From Gammaproteobacteria bacterium (lineage in GTDB: Bacteria > Pseudomonadota > Gammaproteobacteria > Steroidobacterales > Woeseiaceae), in NCBI GenBank assembly GCA_030641695.1, contig DAOWGY010000032.1, positions 1-13,674 on the forward strand: 13,674 nt of DNA, read 5' to 3'. This document shows, piece after piece, positions 6,074 to 13,272 of the stretch. Every line of letters starts with the position of its first letter. Within the stretch, counting starts at the first letter, position 1. The translations under genes and the position numbers were made by a program. The notes under the pieces are model-generated. The model saw only the letters and a program-made list of their open reading frames with translations, was not told the DNA's origin and searched no databases.

Positions 6074-7278
6074 TGCGCCGTCTCGGCGAGCACCCGGAAT
6101 TGCCGTATCAGGCGCAATGACTCGGAAATGTCGGGGGGTGTGACGGCGAACATGCCGTCGCGAATCTCAGCGATGGTTTGCCGGGCGCTGTCGACCGGTG
6201 CCCTGCTGGTATCGAAATAGTGTTCGAGCAACGCGTCCGCGTCGTCCAGGCTTTGCTCGAAGATCGCCTGTTCGCCGCGAAGCAAAGCAAGTCTTGCCGC
6301 CTGCAGCTGCAAGGCCAGATTGGCGCGAATGAGTTGTGCTGTGTCGGGCGTCAGCAATGCCCTGGCTGCCTCGTCAGGCGGTGTCACCTTGACGAGGCCG
6401 GACACGGCACCCTTGACCGAGGCCCATGCTCGCGCAGTGCCGCTCAGTTCGGGATCCACGCCCTGCTCGTCGTCGGCCGCACCCTGATCGACGGACTGCA
6501 GCGGCAGTGACTCCACGACGCGTGACAAGCTCGCAAGCGTCAGGCTGACGCCCTCGATGTCGGGCTTGTTCATCACTTCGAGCGCCGCGAGTTCGTCCGC
6601 GATCGCGCGGCGCACGTCGGTCAATGCAGGGTTGGCCATCTGTACGACACGCTCATCGGCCATGCCAAGGGCCAGCGTGGCGAGATGCGGGTTGTTGCCG
6701 AGCTGCAATTGCGCATTGGCTATCTGCATGTAGTACTCCGCCTCAGCGAGTAGCCAGGTGTCACGTGCGCCGGCCGAAACACCTTGCAGGGCGGCGACCG
6801 AATTTTCGAGATTTGACATGCGTAAGGGCAGCGTATCGAGCAATCGAACGCGCTCTTCGATGCTTTGCTGCAGGGACTCGACACGCGATCGCATGCTTTC
6901 GTCGCTCGATGCCAGATCCGTAAGGTTTCTGTCGAGTTCGGACAGTGACTGCCGCGATTCGTCGACGCGGCCCGACAGTTGCGCGATCGAATCGCCGCCG
7001 GCCTCCGTCGCCTCCTGAGTGCGCCGGTCTTCCATGACCATGTAGCCCACGGCCGCCAGGGTCAGGAACGACAGGAACATCGCCAGCCAGGACACGGGCG
7101 AAGTACCGCGTTTTGCCGGCTTGTCGGTTGGCGGGGCGGTTTCAACCTTTGGCTCTTCGGCCACCGGCTCTTCGGCCACTGGCTCCTCCACCACCGGCTC
7201 CTCGACTACAGGCTCCTCCAATACAGGCTCTTCGGCCACGGCCTCCACCGTATCCTCGTCTTTGCTGTCTTCGCTCAT
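6070..7278 (-). CDS. hemX: HemX family membrane protein of the heme cluster
   Basis: The 402-residue product matches the HemX family often labelled uroporphyrinogen-III C-methyltransferase. It lacks any methyltransferase motif, so an enzymatic role is doubtful. The order is an acidic Pro/Glu/Val-rich N-terminal tail (about 14-43, EEPVV and EEPVA repeats), a basic PAKRG, one membrane helix (about 62-82, VSWLAMFLSFLTLAAVGYMV), a coiled coil (about 98-165) and a C-terminal helical domain containing TWLLAEAEYYMQIANAQLQL and the final RLIRQFRVLAE. Topology is probably N-in with the large domain periplasmic. The ATG overlaps the hemD stop (ATGA, 7278-7275) and its stop overlaps the hemY start. This places it in one translational unit with hemC, hemD and hemY. 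Confidence 0.93.
   Translation of the reverse strand: MSEDSKDEDTVEAVAEEPVLEEPVVEEPVVEEPVAEEPVAEEPKVETAPPTDKPAKRGTSPVSWLAMFLSFLTLAAVGYMVMEDRRTQEATEAGGDSIAQLSGRVDESRQSLSELDRNLTDLASSDESMRSRVESLQQSIEERVRLLDTLPLRMSNLENSVAALQGVSAGARDTWLLAEAEYYMQIANAQLQLGNNPHLATLALGMADERVVQMANPALTDVRRAIADELAALEVMNKPDIEGVSLTLASLSRVVESLPLQSVDQGAADDEQGVDPELSGTARAWASVKGAVSGLVKVTPPDEAARALLTPDTAQLIRANLALQLQAARLALLRGEQAIFEQSLDDADALLEHYFDTSRAPVDSARQTIAEIRDGMFAVTPPDISESLRLIRQFRVLAETAQ
7151..7240 (-). repeat. Six 15-bp tandem repeats in the hemX 5' coding region
   Basis: Six consecutive 15-base units begin at 7151, 7166, 7181, 7196, 7211 and 7226, each of the form GGCTCYTC followed by seven variable bases. They encode EEPV-type pentapeptides in the acidic N-terminal tail. 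Units 1, 2 and 6 are nearly identical, while 3 to 5 have diverged, mostly at positions that change Val to Ala or are silent. Confidence 0.85.
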
Positions 7279-8054
7279 GAGTTTTGTCCGGATGTGTGGG
7301 GCCCGAGCGTCGCCATCGCGCGGAGCATCTCGTCTGCGCCGGGTCCCGCGGCAAGCGTCGCAGGGCAGCCGGGCAGGCGGTCAATAGCCTCTTTTATCAC
7401 ACGTGACGCCGGCGTCACCAGTGGCGTTTTAGCAAGCAGCGCGCGGCAGGATTCCGGCAGCAACGACACCAGATTTCGCAGGGATTCGACGCTCATGACG
7501 GTCACGATGTCGATATCTCCGTCACGCCAGCGCCGGGTCAGTGCAGCGACATCGTCGTCGGAGTACTCCGGCACACGTCGCGCGTAGACCGGCAGATAAT
7601 CCACGCTTGCACCCCGCTCCCGCAAGGTATTGGCTAGCAGCTCGCGGCCGCTGTTGCCGCGAACGATTCGAATCGTTTTACCATCTACGTCATTCAATGC
7701 CGGCTCTTCGAGCAGGCTTTCGCTGTCATACCCGCTGGCCGGGCGTATGTCGACGATTCTCGCCGCTGCCTCGATGGCGGCGGCTGTTGCCGGCCCGACT
7801 GCGGCAATAGCGCCATTGCCTGACCAGGCGAGACCGTGTTCGACGGCGTTACTGCTGATGAAAATGACGATATCGGGATCGACGAGACCGGCGACCTCCT
7901 CCTCGACGTCCTGCGGACTGCGCGGTGCAATTTCGATGGCCGGAAACAGGACGGTGTGGCCGCCCGCTGCCTCGATGGCGGCCGAGAGCTCGGCCGCCTG
8001 GTGTGACGGCCGCGTCACGAGCACGCCGACTCCCGCAAGCGAAATGTCAGACAT
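7275..8054 (-). CDS. hemD: Uroporphyrinogen-III synthase
   Basis: HemD closes hydroxymethylbilane, with inversion of ring D, to uroporphyrinogen III, the common precursor of heme, siroheme and cobalamin. The family is poorly conserved, but the 259-residue product shows its marks: VLVTRPSHQAAELSAAIEAA at the N-terminus, FPAIEI, IFISSNAVEHGL, AVGPATAAAI, RGNSGRELLANTLRERGA (interdomain) and YLPVYARRVPEY. The frame is open to 8195, but that part lies inside hemC and has no homology. I use ATG 8054-8052, which overlaps the hemC stop by eight bases. Downstream it overlaps hemX by ATGA. It is cytoplasmic and has no membrane segment. Confidence 0.92.
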   Translation of the reverse strand: MSDISLAGVGVLVTRPSHQAAELSAAIEAAGGHTVLFPAIEIAPRSPQDVEEEVAGLVDPDIVIFISSNAVEHGLAWSGNGAIAAVGPATAAAIEAAARIVDIRPASGYDSESLLEEPALNDVDGKTIRIVRGNSGRELLANTLRERGASVDYLPVYARRVPEYSDDDVAALTRRWRDGDIDIVTVMSVESLRNLVSLLPESCRALLAKTPLVTPASRVIKEAIDRLPGCPATLAAGPGADEMLRAMATLGPHTSGQNS

Positions 8055-8967
8055 CGGTCGCCGCCGCCTGCTCCAGCAGTTCGGCTGCACCATGCTCGAG
8101 AAGTCTCGCCGCCAGCTGCTGTCCTGTGTTCTCTGATTCGGCTGCGGGTCCTTCGAGCGAGTCGCGCAGGAAGCGGCTGCCGTCCGGCAATGCAACCAAA
8201 GCAGTCACCGTCAGCCGCTCGCCGTCGAGCGTCGCATACGTCGCGACCGGCGACTGGCAGTTTGCCTGCAAGACCAGCGCTATCGTGCGTTCGGCAATGG
8301 TGGTTCGGGCGGTGCCCGGGTGTTCGAGTTTGTGCAGTACGGCACGCAGGTCATCTCTGTCGGACAGGCACTCGATACCGATGACGCCCTGTGCCGCGGC
8401 TGGCAGCATTTCGTCGGTCGAAAACTGCTGGCTGATGTGTTGTTGCAGGCCCAGTCGCTCGAGCCCGGCGGCGGCAAGAATGATGGCGTCGTAGTCGCCC
8501 GCTTCGAGCTTCGCGAGCCGCGTATTGACGTTACCGCGCAACGGCTCAATGACGAGATCGGGCCGCAACATGCGGAGCTGCGCCTGACGACGCAGGCTGG
8601 AACTTCCAATGAGCGCGCCCCTCGGCAGCTCATCAAAGGAATCGTAGTTGCGGCAGACGAGTGCGTCGGCATGATTGGCGCGCTCCAGCATGGCCGCAAT
8701 GCAGAAATCCGGTGGCATTTCGGCTGGCACATCTTTCATGGAATGCACGGCAATGTCAGCTGTGCCTTCCTGCATGGCGCTCTCGAGTTCCTTGATGAAC
8801 AGGCCCTTGCCACCGATCTTTTGCAAGCTGCGATCGAGGATCTCGTCGCCGCGCGTGGACAGCGGTACGAGTTCGACGTCGACGTCGAGTTGTCGCAACG
8901 CCGCTGCGACATGTTCGGCCTGCCACAGTGCGAGCGCACTCTTGCGAGTAGCAATACGGATCAACAA
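8047..8967 (-). CDS. hemC: Hydroxymethylbilane synthase (porphobilinogen deaminase)
   Basis: HemC joins four porphobilinogen molecules to hydroxymethylbilane on a covalently bound dipyrromethane cofactor. Numbered from TTG 8967, the product has 306 residues, with RIATRKSALALWQAEHVAAA near the N-terminus, GKGLFIKELE, HSMKDVP with catalytic Asp79, GSSSLRRQAQL, LRGNVNTRLAKLEAG and LPAAAQGVIGIE. Cofactor cysteine Cys237 is in QANCQSPVATYA; the family usually has GGCQVP there, so the flanks are variant. No ATG is available. A TTG at 8976 overlaps the algR stop but lies only one base from the AAAGGAG at 8984-8978. TTG 8967 (spacing 10) or 8964 are better placed. It follows algR directly and begins the coupled hemC-hemD-hemX-hemY unit. 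Confidence 0.94.
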   Translation of the reverse strand: MLIRIATRKSALALWQAEHVAAALRQLDVDVELVPLSTRGDEILDRSLQKIGGKGLFIKELESAMQEGTADIAVHSMKDVPAEMPPDFCIAAMLERANHADALVCRNYDSFDELPRGALIGSSSLRRQAQLRMLRPDLVIEPLRGNVNTRLAKLEAGDYDAIILAAAGLERLGLQQHISQQFSTDEMLPAAAQGVIGIECLSDRDDLRAVLHKLEHPGTARTTIAERTIALVLQANCQSPVATYATLDGERLTVTALVALPDGSRFLRDSLEGPAAESENTGQQLAARLLEHGAAELLEQAAATDV

Positions 8968-8972
8968 AGTAC

Positions 8973-9719
8973 TCAAGCTCCTTTCAGGCGCCGCCGGACG
9001 TCGGCCAGGTGCCGGCGGCTGATTATCAACTCGTCATCATCATCCTGCAGGTGGTCACGCAGCACGACGTAGTGTTTGCCATCTGAGGTTTTTTCGAGTC
9101 TCTCAATTTTCTCAACGGCGACGACGGCGCCGCGATGGATGCGCACGAAATCCTCCGCAAATTCGGTCTCGAGTGACTTCAGGGAATCGTCGATCAAATC
9201 CCGCCCCTGGGCGTGATGCACGCAGACGTATTTCTGATCAGCCTGAAAATAGAGCACGTCATCGACCCGTATCAGCTTCAACTGGCCGTGCGATCGCGAG
9301 CAAACATGCTTTCTTCGTGATTCGATCCGGGATGCATCGGCAATGTCATGCAAGGTGCTCGCCGCGAGCTTTGCGGCATGCTCGAGAGCGCTTGCGAGGC
9401 GCTGGCGGCGAACCGGCTTCAACACGTAGCCGATCGCGCGCGCCTCGAACGCATCGATCGCGTACTCGTCGTAGGCTGTCGTGAAAACTACGGCGGGCGG
9501 GTTTTCCATTGCATTCAGATGATGTGCTGCTTCAATGCCGTCGAGCCCCGGCATACGGATATCGAGCAACACGATATCGGGTTGGGTTTCACCCGCCAGC
9601 GTGACGGCCTGCTCACCGTTGGCGGCTTCGGCGACGACGTCGTAGTCGTCGAGGTCATCGAGCAATTGTCGCAGGCGGTCGCGTGCGGGTTTTTCGTCGT
9701 CGGCAATGAGGATCTTCAT
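8973..9719 (-). CDS. algR: LytTR-family response regulator, AlgR-like
   Basis: The product is 248 residues, the same length as Pseudomonas AlgR. A receiver domain (1 to about 118) carries the acidic pair in IADDE, phosphoacceptor Asp53 (LLDIRMPG), Thr80 or Thr81 and Lys101 (YVLKP). A LytTR DNA-binding domain follows (about 140-245: LKLIRVDDVLYFQADQKYV, FVRIHRGAVVAVEKIE and the final HLADVRRRL). Such regulators bind direct repeats upstream of their targets; in Pseudomonas the targets include alginate and type IV pilus genes. No alginate gene is in the window, so only the family, not the regulon, is supported. ATG 9719 follows the kinase stop by seven bases, so the two form one unit. The stop is immediately before hemC. 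Confidence 0.92.
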   Translation of the reverse strand: MKILIADDEKPARDRLRQLLDDLDDYDVVAEAANGEQAVTLAGETQPDIVLLDIRMPGLDGIEAAHHLNAMENPPAVVFTTAYDEYAIDAFEARAIGYVLKPVRRQRLASALEHAAKLAASTLHDIADASRIESRRKHVCSRSHGQLKLIRVDDVLYFQADQKYVCVHHAQGRDLIDDSLKSLETEFAEDFVRIHRGAVVAVEKIERLEKTSDGKHYVVLRDHLQDDDDELIISRRHLADVRRRLKGA

Positions 9720-9726
9720 GGTGCCG

Positions 9727-10797
9727 TCACTCGGTGCCGTCGTCGTACGGATAGCGCAAGCTGACGGTGAACGAATCGTTGCCTTCGGTAATTTCCACCG
9801 ATGCCCGATTGCCATAAGCGAGTTCGAAGCGCTGACGAATATTGTTCATCGCCATCTTGTTGCCGCGCTTCGATCGTTCCGTTCCGGTCGCCACGGGATT
9901 CGTCATGGTGATGAGAATGTCCTTGCCATCTCGCTTGCCGCTGACAGTGACTTGCCCGCCGTCCGGCAACAACTCGATGCCGTGATAGATCGCGTTCTCC
10001 AGCAACGGCTGTATTGTCAGGCTCGGAATCAACGCACGCATGGGCAGGTCACCGATATCCCAGCGCACTTGCAGTCGTTCGCCCAGGCGCAGTTTCTCGA
10101 TGCGCTGGTAGATCGCGGCGGTCTCGAGTTCCTGTTTCAGCGTCGTGCGATCTTTCGCACCACCGAGATTGGCGCGCAACAGATCGGACAGGTCTTCAAC
10201 CGCTTCCTCCGCCTGGCGCGGATCCGTACGCGTGAGCGATGCGATCGTGTTCATGCTGTTGAACAGGAAATGTGGCCGGATCAGTGCCTGTAAAGCGCTG
10301 ATGCGTGCCTGTGCCTCGAGTACGATACTGCGGCGCCACTCGCTCGACACATACAGGTAGCGCATTGCGAGGGCGATGACGATTGAGCTGATGGCGAATG
10401 TCCGGAAAAGGAAACCGGCGTGCGTGTCCTCGATGATCACGGACTCGGCGAATATGCGTGTGAGTTGAAATGCGACCTCCGCGAGAGCGAGGCACATTGC
10501 GAGGAGGATGAAAAAACTCAGTACAAAGGCGCGAGTTTTGCCCGCGCCCTCGAGGCGTCCTTTCAGCAAGCACATGAGCGCGCAGCCGAGCAGTGCGAGC
10601 CACAACACGAACATCGATGTTTTCGACAGTTCGACGAGAAATTCGCCAGGCGTATCGTATGCCGCCAGCGTCAAAACGATTGCGACAAGTGCCGCGACCA
10701 GGACCACGACGAATACGGTCGTCGTCGCGCAGAAGTCGGGCAGGTAGGCCTGCGCCTCCGGCTCAGAGGTATCGGTGGAACTGGGGGCTGCAGCCAA
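9727..10797 (-). CDS. algZ: LytS/AlgZ-type membrane sensor histidine kinase
   Basis: The 356-residue kinase has four membrane helices in the N-terminal half (about 25-46, 62-80, 88-111 and 129-150) and no recognisable sensor domain. A His_kinase domain follows with phospho-His176 (LIRPHFLFNSMN), an ATPase N-box around Asn268 (PSLTIQPLLENAIYHG) and a C-terminal glycine-rich part (GNKMAMNNIRQRFELAYG). This is the AlgZ (FimS) type, and AYLPDFCATTTVFV at the first helix is typical. The stimulus is unknown; its partner is the AlgR-like regulator seven bases downstream. The start is TTG 10797-10795 with AAGGAG at 10811-10806 (spacing 8). No ATG or GTG start comes before the first helix. The ribosome site lies in an inverted repeat. 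Confidence 0.92.
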   Translation of the reverse strand: MAAAPSSTDTSEPEAQAYLPDFCATTTVFVVVLVAALVAIVLTLAAYDTPGEFLVELSKTSMFVLWLALLGCALMCLLKGRLEGAGKTRAFVLSFFILLAMCLALAEVAFQLTRIFAESVIIEDTHAGFLFRTFAISSIVIALAMRYLYVSSEWRRSIVLEAQARISALQALIRPHFLFNSMNTIASLTRTDPRQAEEAVEDLSDLLRANLGGAKDRTTLKQELETAAIYQRIEKLRLGERLQVRWDIGDLPMRALIPSLTIQPLLENAIYHGIELLPDGGQVTVSGKRDGKDILITMTNPVATGTERSKRGNKMAMNNIRQRFELAYGNRASVEITEGNDSFTVSLRYPYDDGTE

Positions 10798-10799
10798 AG

Positions 10800-10839
10800 C
10801 TGGCGCTCCTTACATTCGGACACCGAATTGTAGCGCCAG
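10800..10839 (-). promoter_or_regulatory. Hairpin leader around the algZ ribosome binding site
   Basis: Outer arms CTGGCGCT (10800-10807) and AGCGCCAG (10832-10839) are exact complements. Inner arms ATTCGG (10814-10819) and CCGAAT (10823-10828) close on a three-base loop. The algZ ribosome site (minus AAGGAG, 10811-10806) lies in the asymmetric internal loop and the edge of the outer stem. The fold could limit ribosome access to the TTG start. A TACAAT, a possible -10 box, lies at the distal side, but no good -35 was found. Confidence 0.5.
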
Positions 10840-10878
10840 CAGGCGCAAAATGATTGCTATGAGGTCGGGGAGCTGCTT

Positions 10879-11343
10879 TTAAGAGCAGTTTTCCGTGATC
10901 TGCTCTTCGACTTTTTGTCGTGCCTCGAGAGTTTGCGTCTCATCGAGATACTCGCGTTCGCCGGTTTCGTTCTCGCGAAACAGGCGTCGCGACTGCAGGT
11001 AGGACTCGAGGCGGGCGCGATGCTCCTGGCACTTCGCGGCGCGCGCTTCTACTTCGGCGCGTGCCTGCTTGTCGGCATCGCGGCGATTCGCAGTCTCGGT
11101 TCGTGCTTCTTCACGCGCGGTCGTGTATTCCTGTCTCTGTTTGACCTGCGCATTTACTGCGGCACTGTCAGTGCGCGAGTAGATCACATCAAGGCGCTCA
11201 CCACCGGCTTCACCGGTCGGTCGATCTACGTACAGGACGTGGCCCTCCTCGTCGACGTACTTGTAGATCTCTGCGGCAGACGCGGTAGCGCTTGTCGTCA
11301 CCGCCAGGGCGGAGAGAGTCAGTACGAGAAGTTTCCGTTTCAT
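10879..11343 (-). CDS. Secreted DUF4124 domain protein
   Basis: The 154-residue product starts with a typical Sec signal peptide (MKRKLLVLTLSALAVTTSA, likely cleaved after ASA near residue 23). The DUF4124 core follows, IYKYVDEEGHVLYVDRPTGE (about 26-45), the form seen in many gammaproteobacterial periplasmic proteins. The middle and C-terminal parts (about 65-150) are charged and helical, rich in Gln, Arg and Glu, and probably a coiled coil, with two Cys (one in AKCQEH, one in the last residues ENCS). Function is unknown. ATG 11343 has GGAAGGTG just upstream. It is set apart by 81 bases from algZ downstream and by a terminator from amtB upstream, so it is likely transcribed alone or with algZR. 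Confidence 0.85.
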   Translation of the reverse strand: MKRKLLVLTLSALAVTTSATASAAEIYKYVDEEGHVLYVDRPTGEAGGERLDVIYSRTDSAAVNAQVKQRQEYTTAREEARTETANRRDADKQARAEVEARAAKCQEHRARLESYLQSRRLFRENETGEREYLDETQTLEARQKVEEQITENCS

Positions 11344-11423
11344 GGCACACCTTCCGTGTAGAAATCGCGCTCTACATACGTTTGAACAATACCGGCATTA
11401 GACCACGACGCGGCGGCAACTGG

Positions 11424-11439
11424 CGTGATAGTGGTCACA
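11424..11439. promoter_or_regulatory. CRP/Vfr-like palindrome upstream of the DUF4124 gene
   Basis: CGTGA, six bases, TCACA matches the CRP half-site consensus TGTGA-N6-TCACA at nine of ten positions. It lies 81 bases upstream of the DUF4124 start, between that gene and the amtB terminator. One match of this quality can arise by chance, and no crp gene is in the window. Confidence 0.35.
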
Positions 11440-11476
11440 ACCGGTGTGAGTACTGGTTCGCAGTTTTTGCGGCCGC

Positions 11477-11501
11477 AAAAAAAGCGGGCCCGAGGGCCCG
11501 C
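11477..11501 (-). terminator. Rho-independent terminator downstream of amtB
   Basis: On the minus strand the perfect stem GCGGGCCC and GGGCCCGC (11501-11484, two-base loop) is followed by seven T residues (11483-11477). It lies 91 bases after the amtB stop and ends the glnK-amtB transcript. Next to it, TTTTTGCGGCCGCAAAAA (11464-11481) is a perfect 18-bp palindrome sharing the A-tract. The rest of the 248-base gap (11344-11591) shows only the CRP-like palindrome and the DUF4124 ribosome site. Confidence 0.9.
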
Positions 11502-11591
11502 CAAGTCCTTGCTTTCAAGGGGGATTGTCCCGCTTGTCGAGGGGTCCGGGAACAGCCGATTATGGCAAATCACGGTGCCCGCGTTATGTTG

Positions 11592-12869
11592 CTACTCGGC
11601 CGACGTAAATTCCGGATAGGCCTCGAGGCCGCATTCTGAAATGTCGACGCCTTCATATTCTTCCTGCTCCGACACCCGGATACCAACGAGTTTCCTGATC
11701 GTGAACCAGAAGACGAAGCTCGTAATGAAGACCCAGGCGAAGATCGCGAAGATACCTTTGAGTTGTGCAATCAGCGACGCGTCCGGGTTGGTGAAACAGA
11801 CGGCAAGCAAACCCCAGATGCCGACCGTGCCGTGCACCGATATGGCGCCGACCGGATCGTCGATTTTGAGCTTGTCGAGCAAAACGATGGAGCCGATAAC
11901 CAGTAGCCCGCCGACGGCGCCGATCATCGTAGCTGCAAGCGGTGCCGGGGTGAGCGGCTCGGCCGTAATTGCGACGAGACCGGCGAGGGCGCCATTCAAT
12001 GCCATCGTCAGGTCGGCCTTGCCGAACCAGAATCGCGACAGAATGAGCGCGAATACCAGGCCGCCTGCCGCCGCCATGTTGGTGTTGACGAAAACTAGCG
12101 CCACGGCATTGGCCTCGCCGACGTCGGAAACCTTGAGTTCCGACCCACCATTGAACCCGAACCAGCCGAGCCACAGGATCAGCGTGCCAAGTGCGGCAAG
12201 TGGCAGGTTGCAACCGGGAATCGCGTTCACCTGGCCGGAGGGTCCATACTTGCCCTTTCTCGCACCGAGCAGCAATACGCCGGCAAGCGCTGCGGCGGCC
12301 CCGCACATGTGCACCACGCCGGAGCCGGCAAAGTCGAGGAAACCGGCCGTTTGCAACCAGCCCGAACCCCATTTCCAGAAACCCTGAACGGGATAGATGA
12401 AGCCGGTCAGGAGCACGGCAAACAGAAAAAACGACCAGAGTTTCATGCGTTCGGCAACGGCGCCTGAGACGATGGACATTGCCGTGGCAACGAACACGAC
12501 CTGGAAGAAAAAGTCCGACAGGTTCGAGTAGTAGGCCTCGCCCTCCAGGACAGTTGCCACATCGTTGTCACTCGAGCCGAGCAGGCCCGTGCCGAGCGTG
12601 GTGAGGCTCTGGAATACGCCGCCCTCGAATCCGCCCGGGTACATGATCGAGTAACCACACAGCATGTACATGATGCAGGCGATCGCATACAGGCCCACGT
12701 TCTTGGTCAGTATTTCGGCCGTGTTCTTGGCGCGCACGAGCCCGGCCTCCAGCATCGTGAAGCCGGCAGCCATCCACATGACCAGCGCCCCACAAACAAG
12801 AAAGTAAAAAGTGTCCAGCGCGTAGGACAACTCTGTGACCTGCGCCGATATCTGCGTTACTTCTTCCAT
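11592..12869 (-). CDS. amtB: Ammonium transporter AmtB
   Basis: This inner membrane channel of the Amt/Mep/Rh family conducts ammonium as NH3 with proton movement. The 425-residue product shows the family sites: Asp179 in FLDFAGSGVVH, the pore twin histidines His187 (GVVHMCGA) and His346 (ISVHGTVGIWG), the Phe gate region around DFFFQVVFVATA (119-130), and MLEAGLVRAKN in the first helices. The cytoplasmic tail EEYEGVDISECGLEAYPEF is the conserved PII-contact tail. No long signal peptide is seen, unlike E. coli AmtB, so the first helix may itself act as the insertion signal. ATG 12869 has AAGGAG (spacing 7). The gene follows glnK by 18 bases, the usual glnK-amtB pair. Confidence 0.96.
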   Translation of the reverse strand: MEEVTQISAQVTELSYALDTFYFLVCGALVMWMAAGFTMLEAGLVRAKNTAEILTKNVGLYAIACIMYMLCGYSIMYPGGFEGGVFQSLTTLGTGLLGSSDNDVATVLEGEAYYSNLSDFFFQVVFVATAMSIVSGAVAERMKLWSFFLFAVLLTGFIYPVQGFWKWGSGWLQTAGFLDFAGSGVVHMCGAAAALAGVLLLGARKGKYGPSGQVNAIPGCNLPLAALGTLILWLGWFGFNGGSELKVSDVGEANAVALVFVNTNMAAAGGLVFALILSRFWFGKADLTMALNGALAGLVAITAEPLTPAPLAATMIGAVGGLLVIGSIVLLDKLKIDDPVGAISVHGTVGIWGLLAVCFTNPDASLIAQLKGIFAIFAWVFITSFVFWFTIRKLVGIRVSEQEEYEGVDISECGLEAYPEFTSAE

Positions 12870-12887
12870 GACACAACTCCTTGTGAG

Positions 12888-13226
12888 TTAGACGGCTTCG
12901 GCACCGGTCTCGCCGGTGCGAATGCGAATGGCCTGCTCCAGGTCCGAGACGAAGATCTTGCCGTCGCCGATCTTGCCGGTGCGTGCTGCGTTGGCGATTG
13001 CCTCGACAACGTGTTCGGCAATGTCGTCATCGACGGCCAGTTCGATCTTTGCCTTGGGCAGGAAGTCGACGACGTACTCGGCGCCGCGATACAGCTCCGT
13101 GTGTCCGCGCTGCCGACCGAAGCCTTTAACCTCGGTCACGGTGATGCCCTGAATGCCGATCTCGGCGACGGCCTGGCGGACATCGTCGAGCTTGAAGGGC
13201 TTGATGATCGCTGTGATCATTTTCAT
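12888..13226 (-). CDS. glnK: PII nitrogen regulatory protein
   Basis: This cytoplasmic trimer senses ATP/ADP and 2-oxoglutarate and blocks AmtB under nitrogen sufficiency. The 112-residue product is standard PII: MKMITAIIKPFKLDDVRQAV at the N-terminus, a T-loop (37-55) with GRQRGHTELYRGAEY and uridylylation Tyr51, B-loop GKIGDGKIFV (84-93) and C-loop RIRTGE (101-106). The frame runs further upstream, but ATG 13226 with AAGGGG nine bases before it gives the canonical family N-terminus. The genome position next to amtB supports GlnK over GlnB. No sigma-54 -24/-12 pair was found in the 46 bases before it, so transcription may come from upstream of the porin. Confidence 0.96.
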   Translation of the reverse strand: MKMITAIIKPFKLDDVRQAVAEIGIQGITVTEVKGFGRQRGHTELYRGAEYVVDFLPKAKIELAVDDDIAEHVVEAIANAARTGKIGDGKIFVSDLEQAIRIRTGETGAEAV

Positions 13227-13246
13227 GAGTGCATTCCCCTTGCAGG

Positions 13247-13258
13247 TGTTTCGAAACA
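13247..13258. promoter_or_regulatory. 12-bp perfect palindrome upstream of glnK
   Basis: TGTTTCGAAACA is its own reverse complement and lies 20 bases before the glnK ATG, just upstream of its ribosome site, in the 46-base gap after the porin stop. It could be a regulator site or a small hairpin affecting expression between the two genes. No family is assigned. Confidence 0.35.
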
Positions 13259-13272
13259 GGCACGACTTGCGC

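Noticed and set aside
10881..10895. Small hairpin at the DUF4124 gene end as a terminator
   Set aside because: The stem is short (ACTGCT with AGCAG) and is followed by C-rich sequence with no T-run.
11340..11573. Minus-strand 77-residue frame between amtB and the DUF4124 gene
   Set aside because: It runs through the strong terminator and has no homology or ribosome site; it is chance.
13259..13272. Possible sigma-54 site upstream of glnK (GGCACG followed by TTGC)
   Set aside because: It lies on the wrong strand, and only two bases separate the boxes where four are required.
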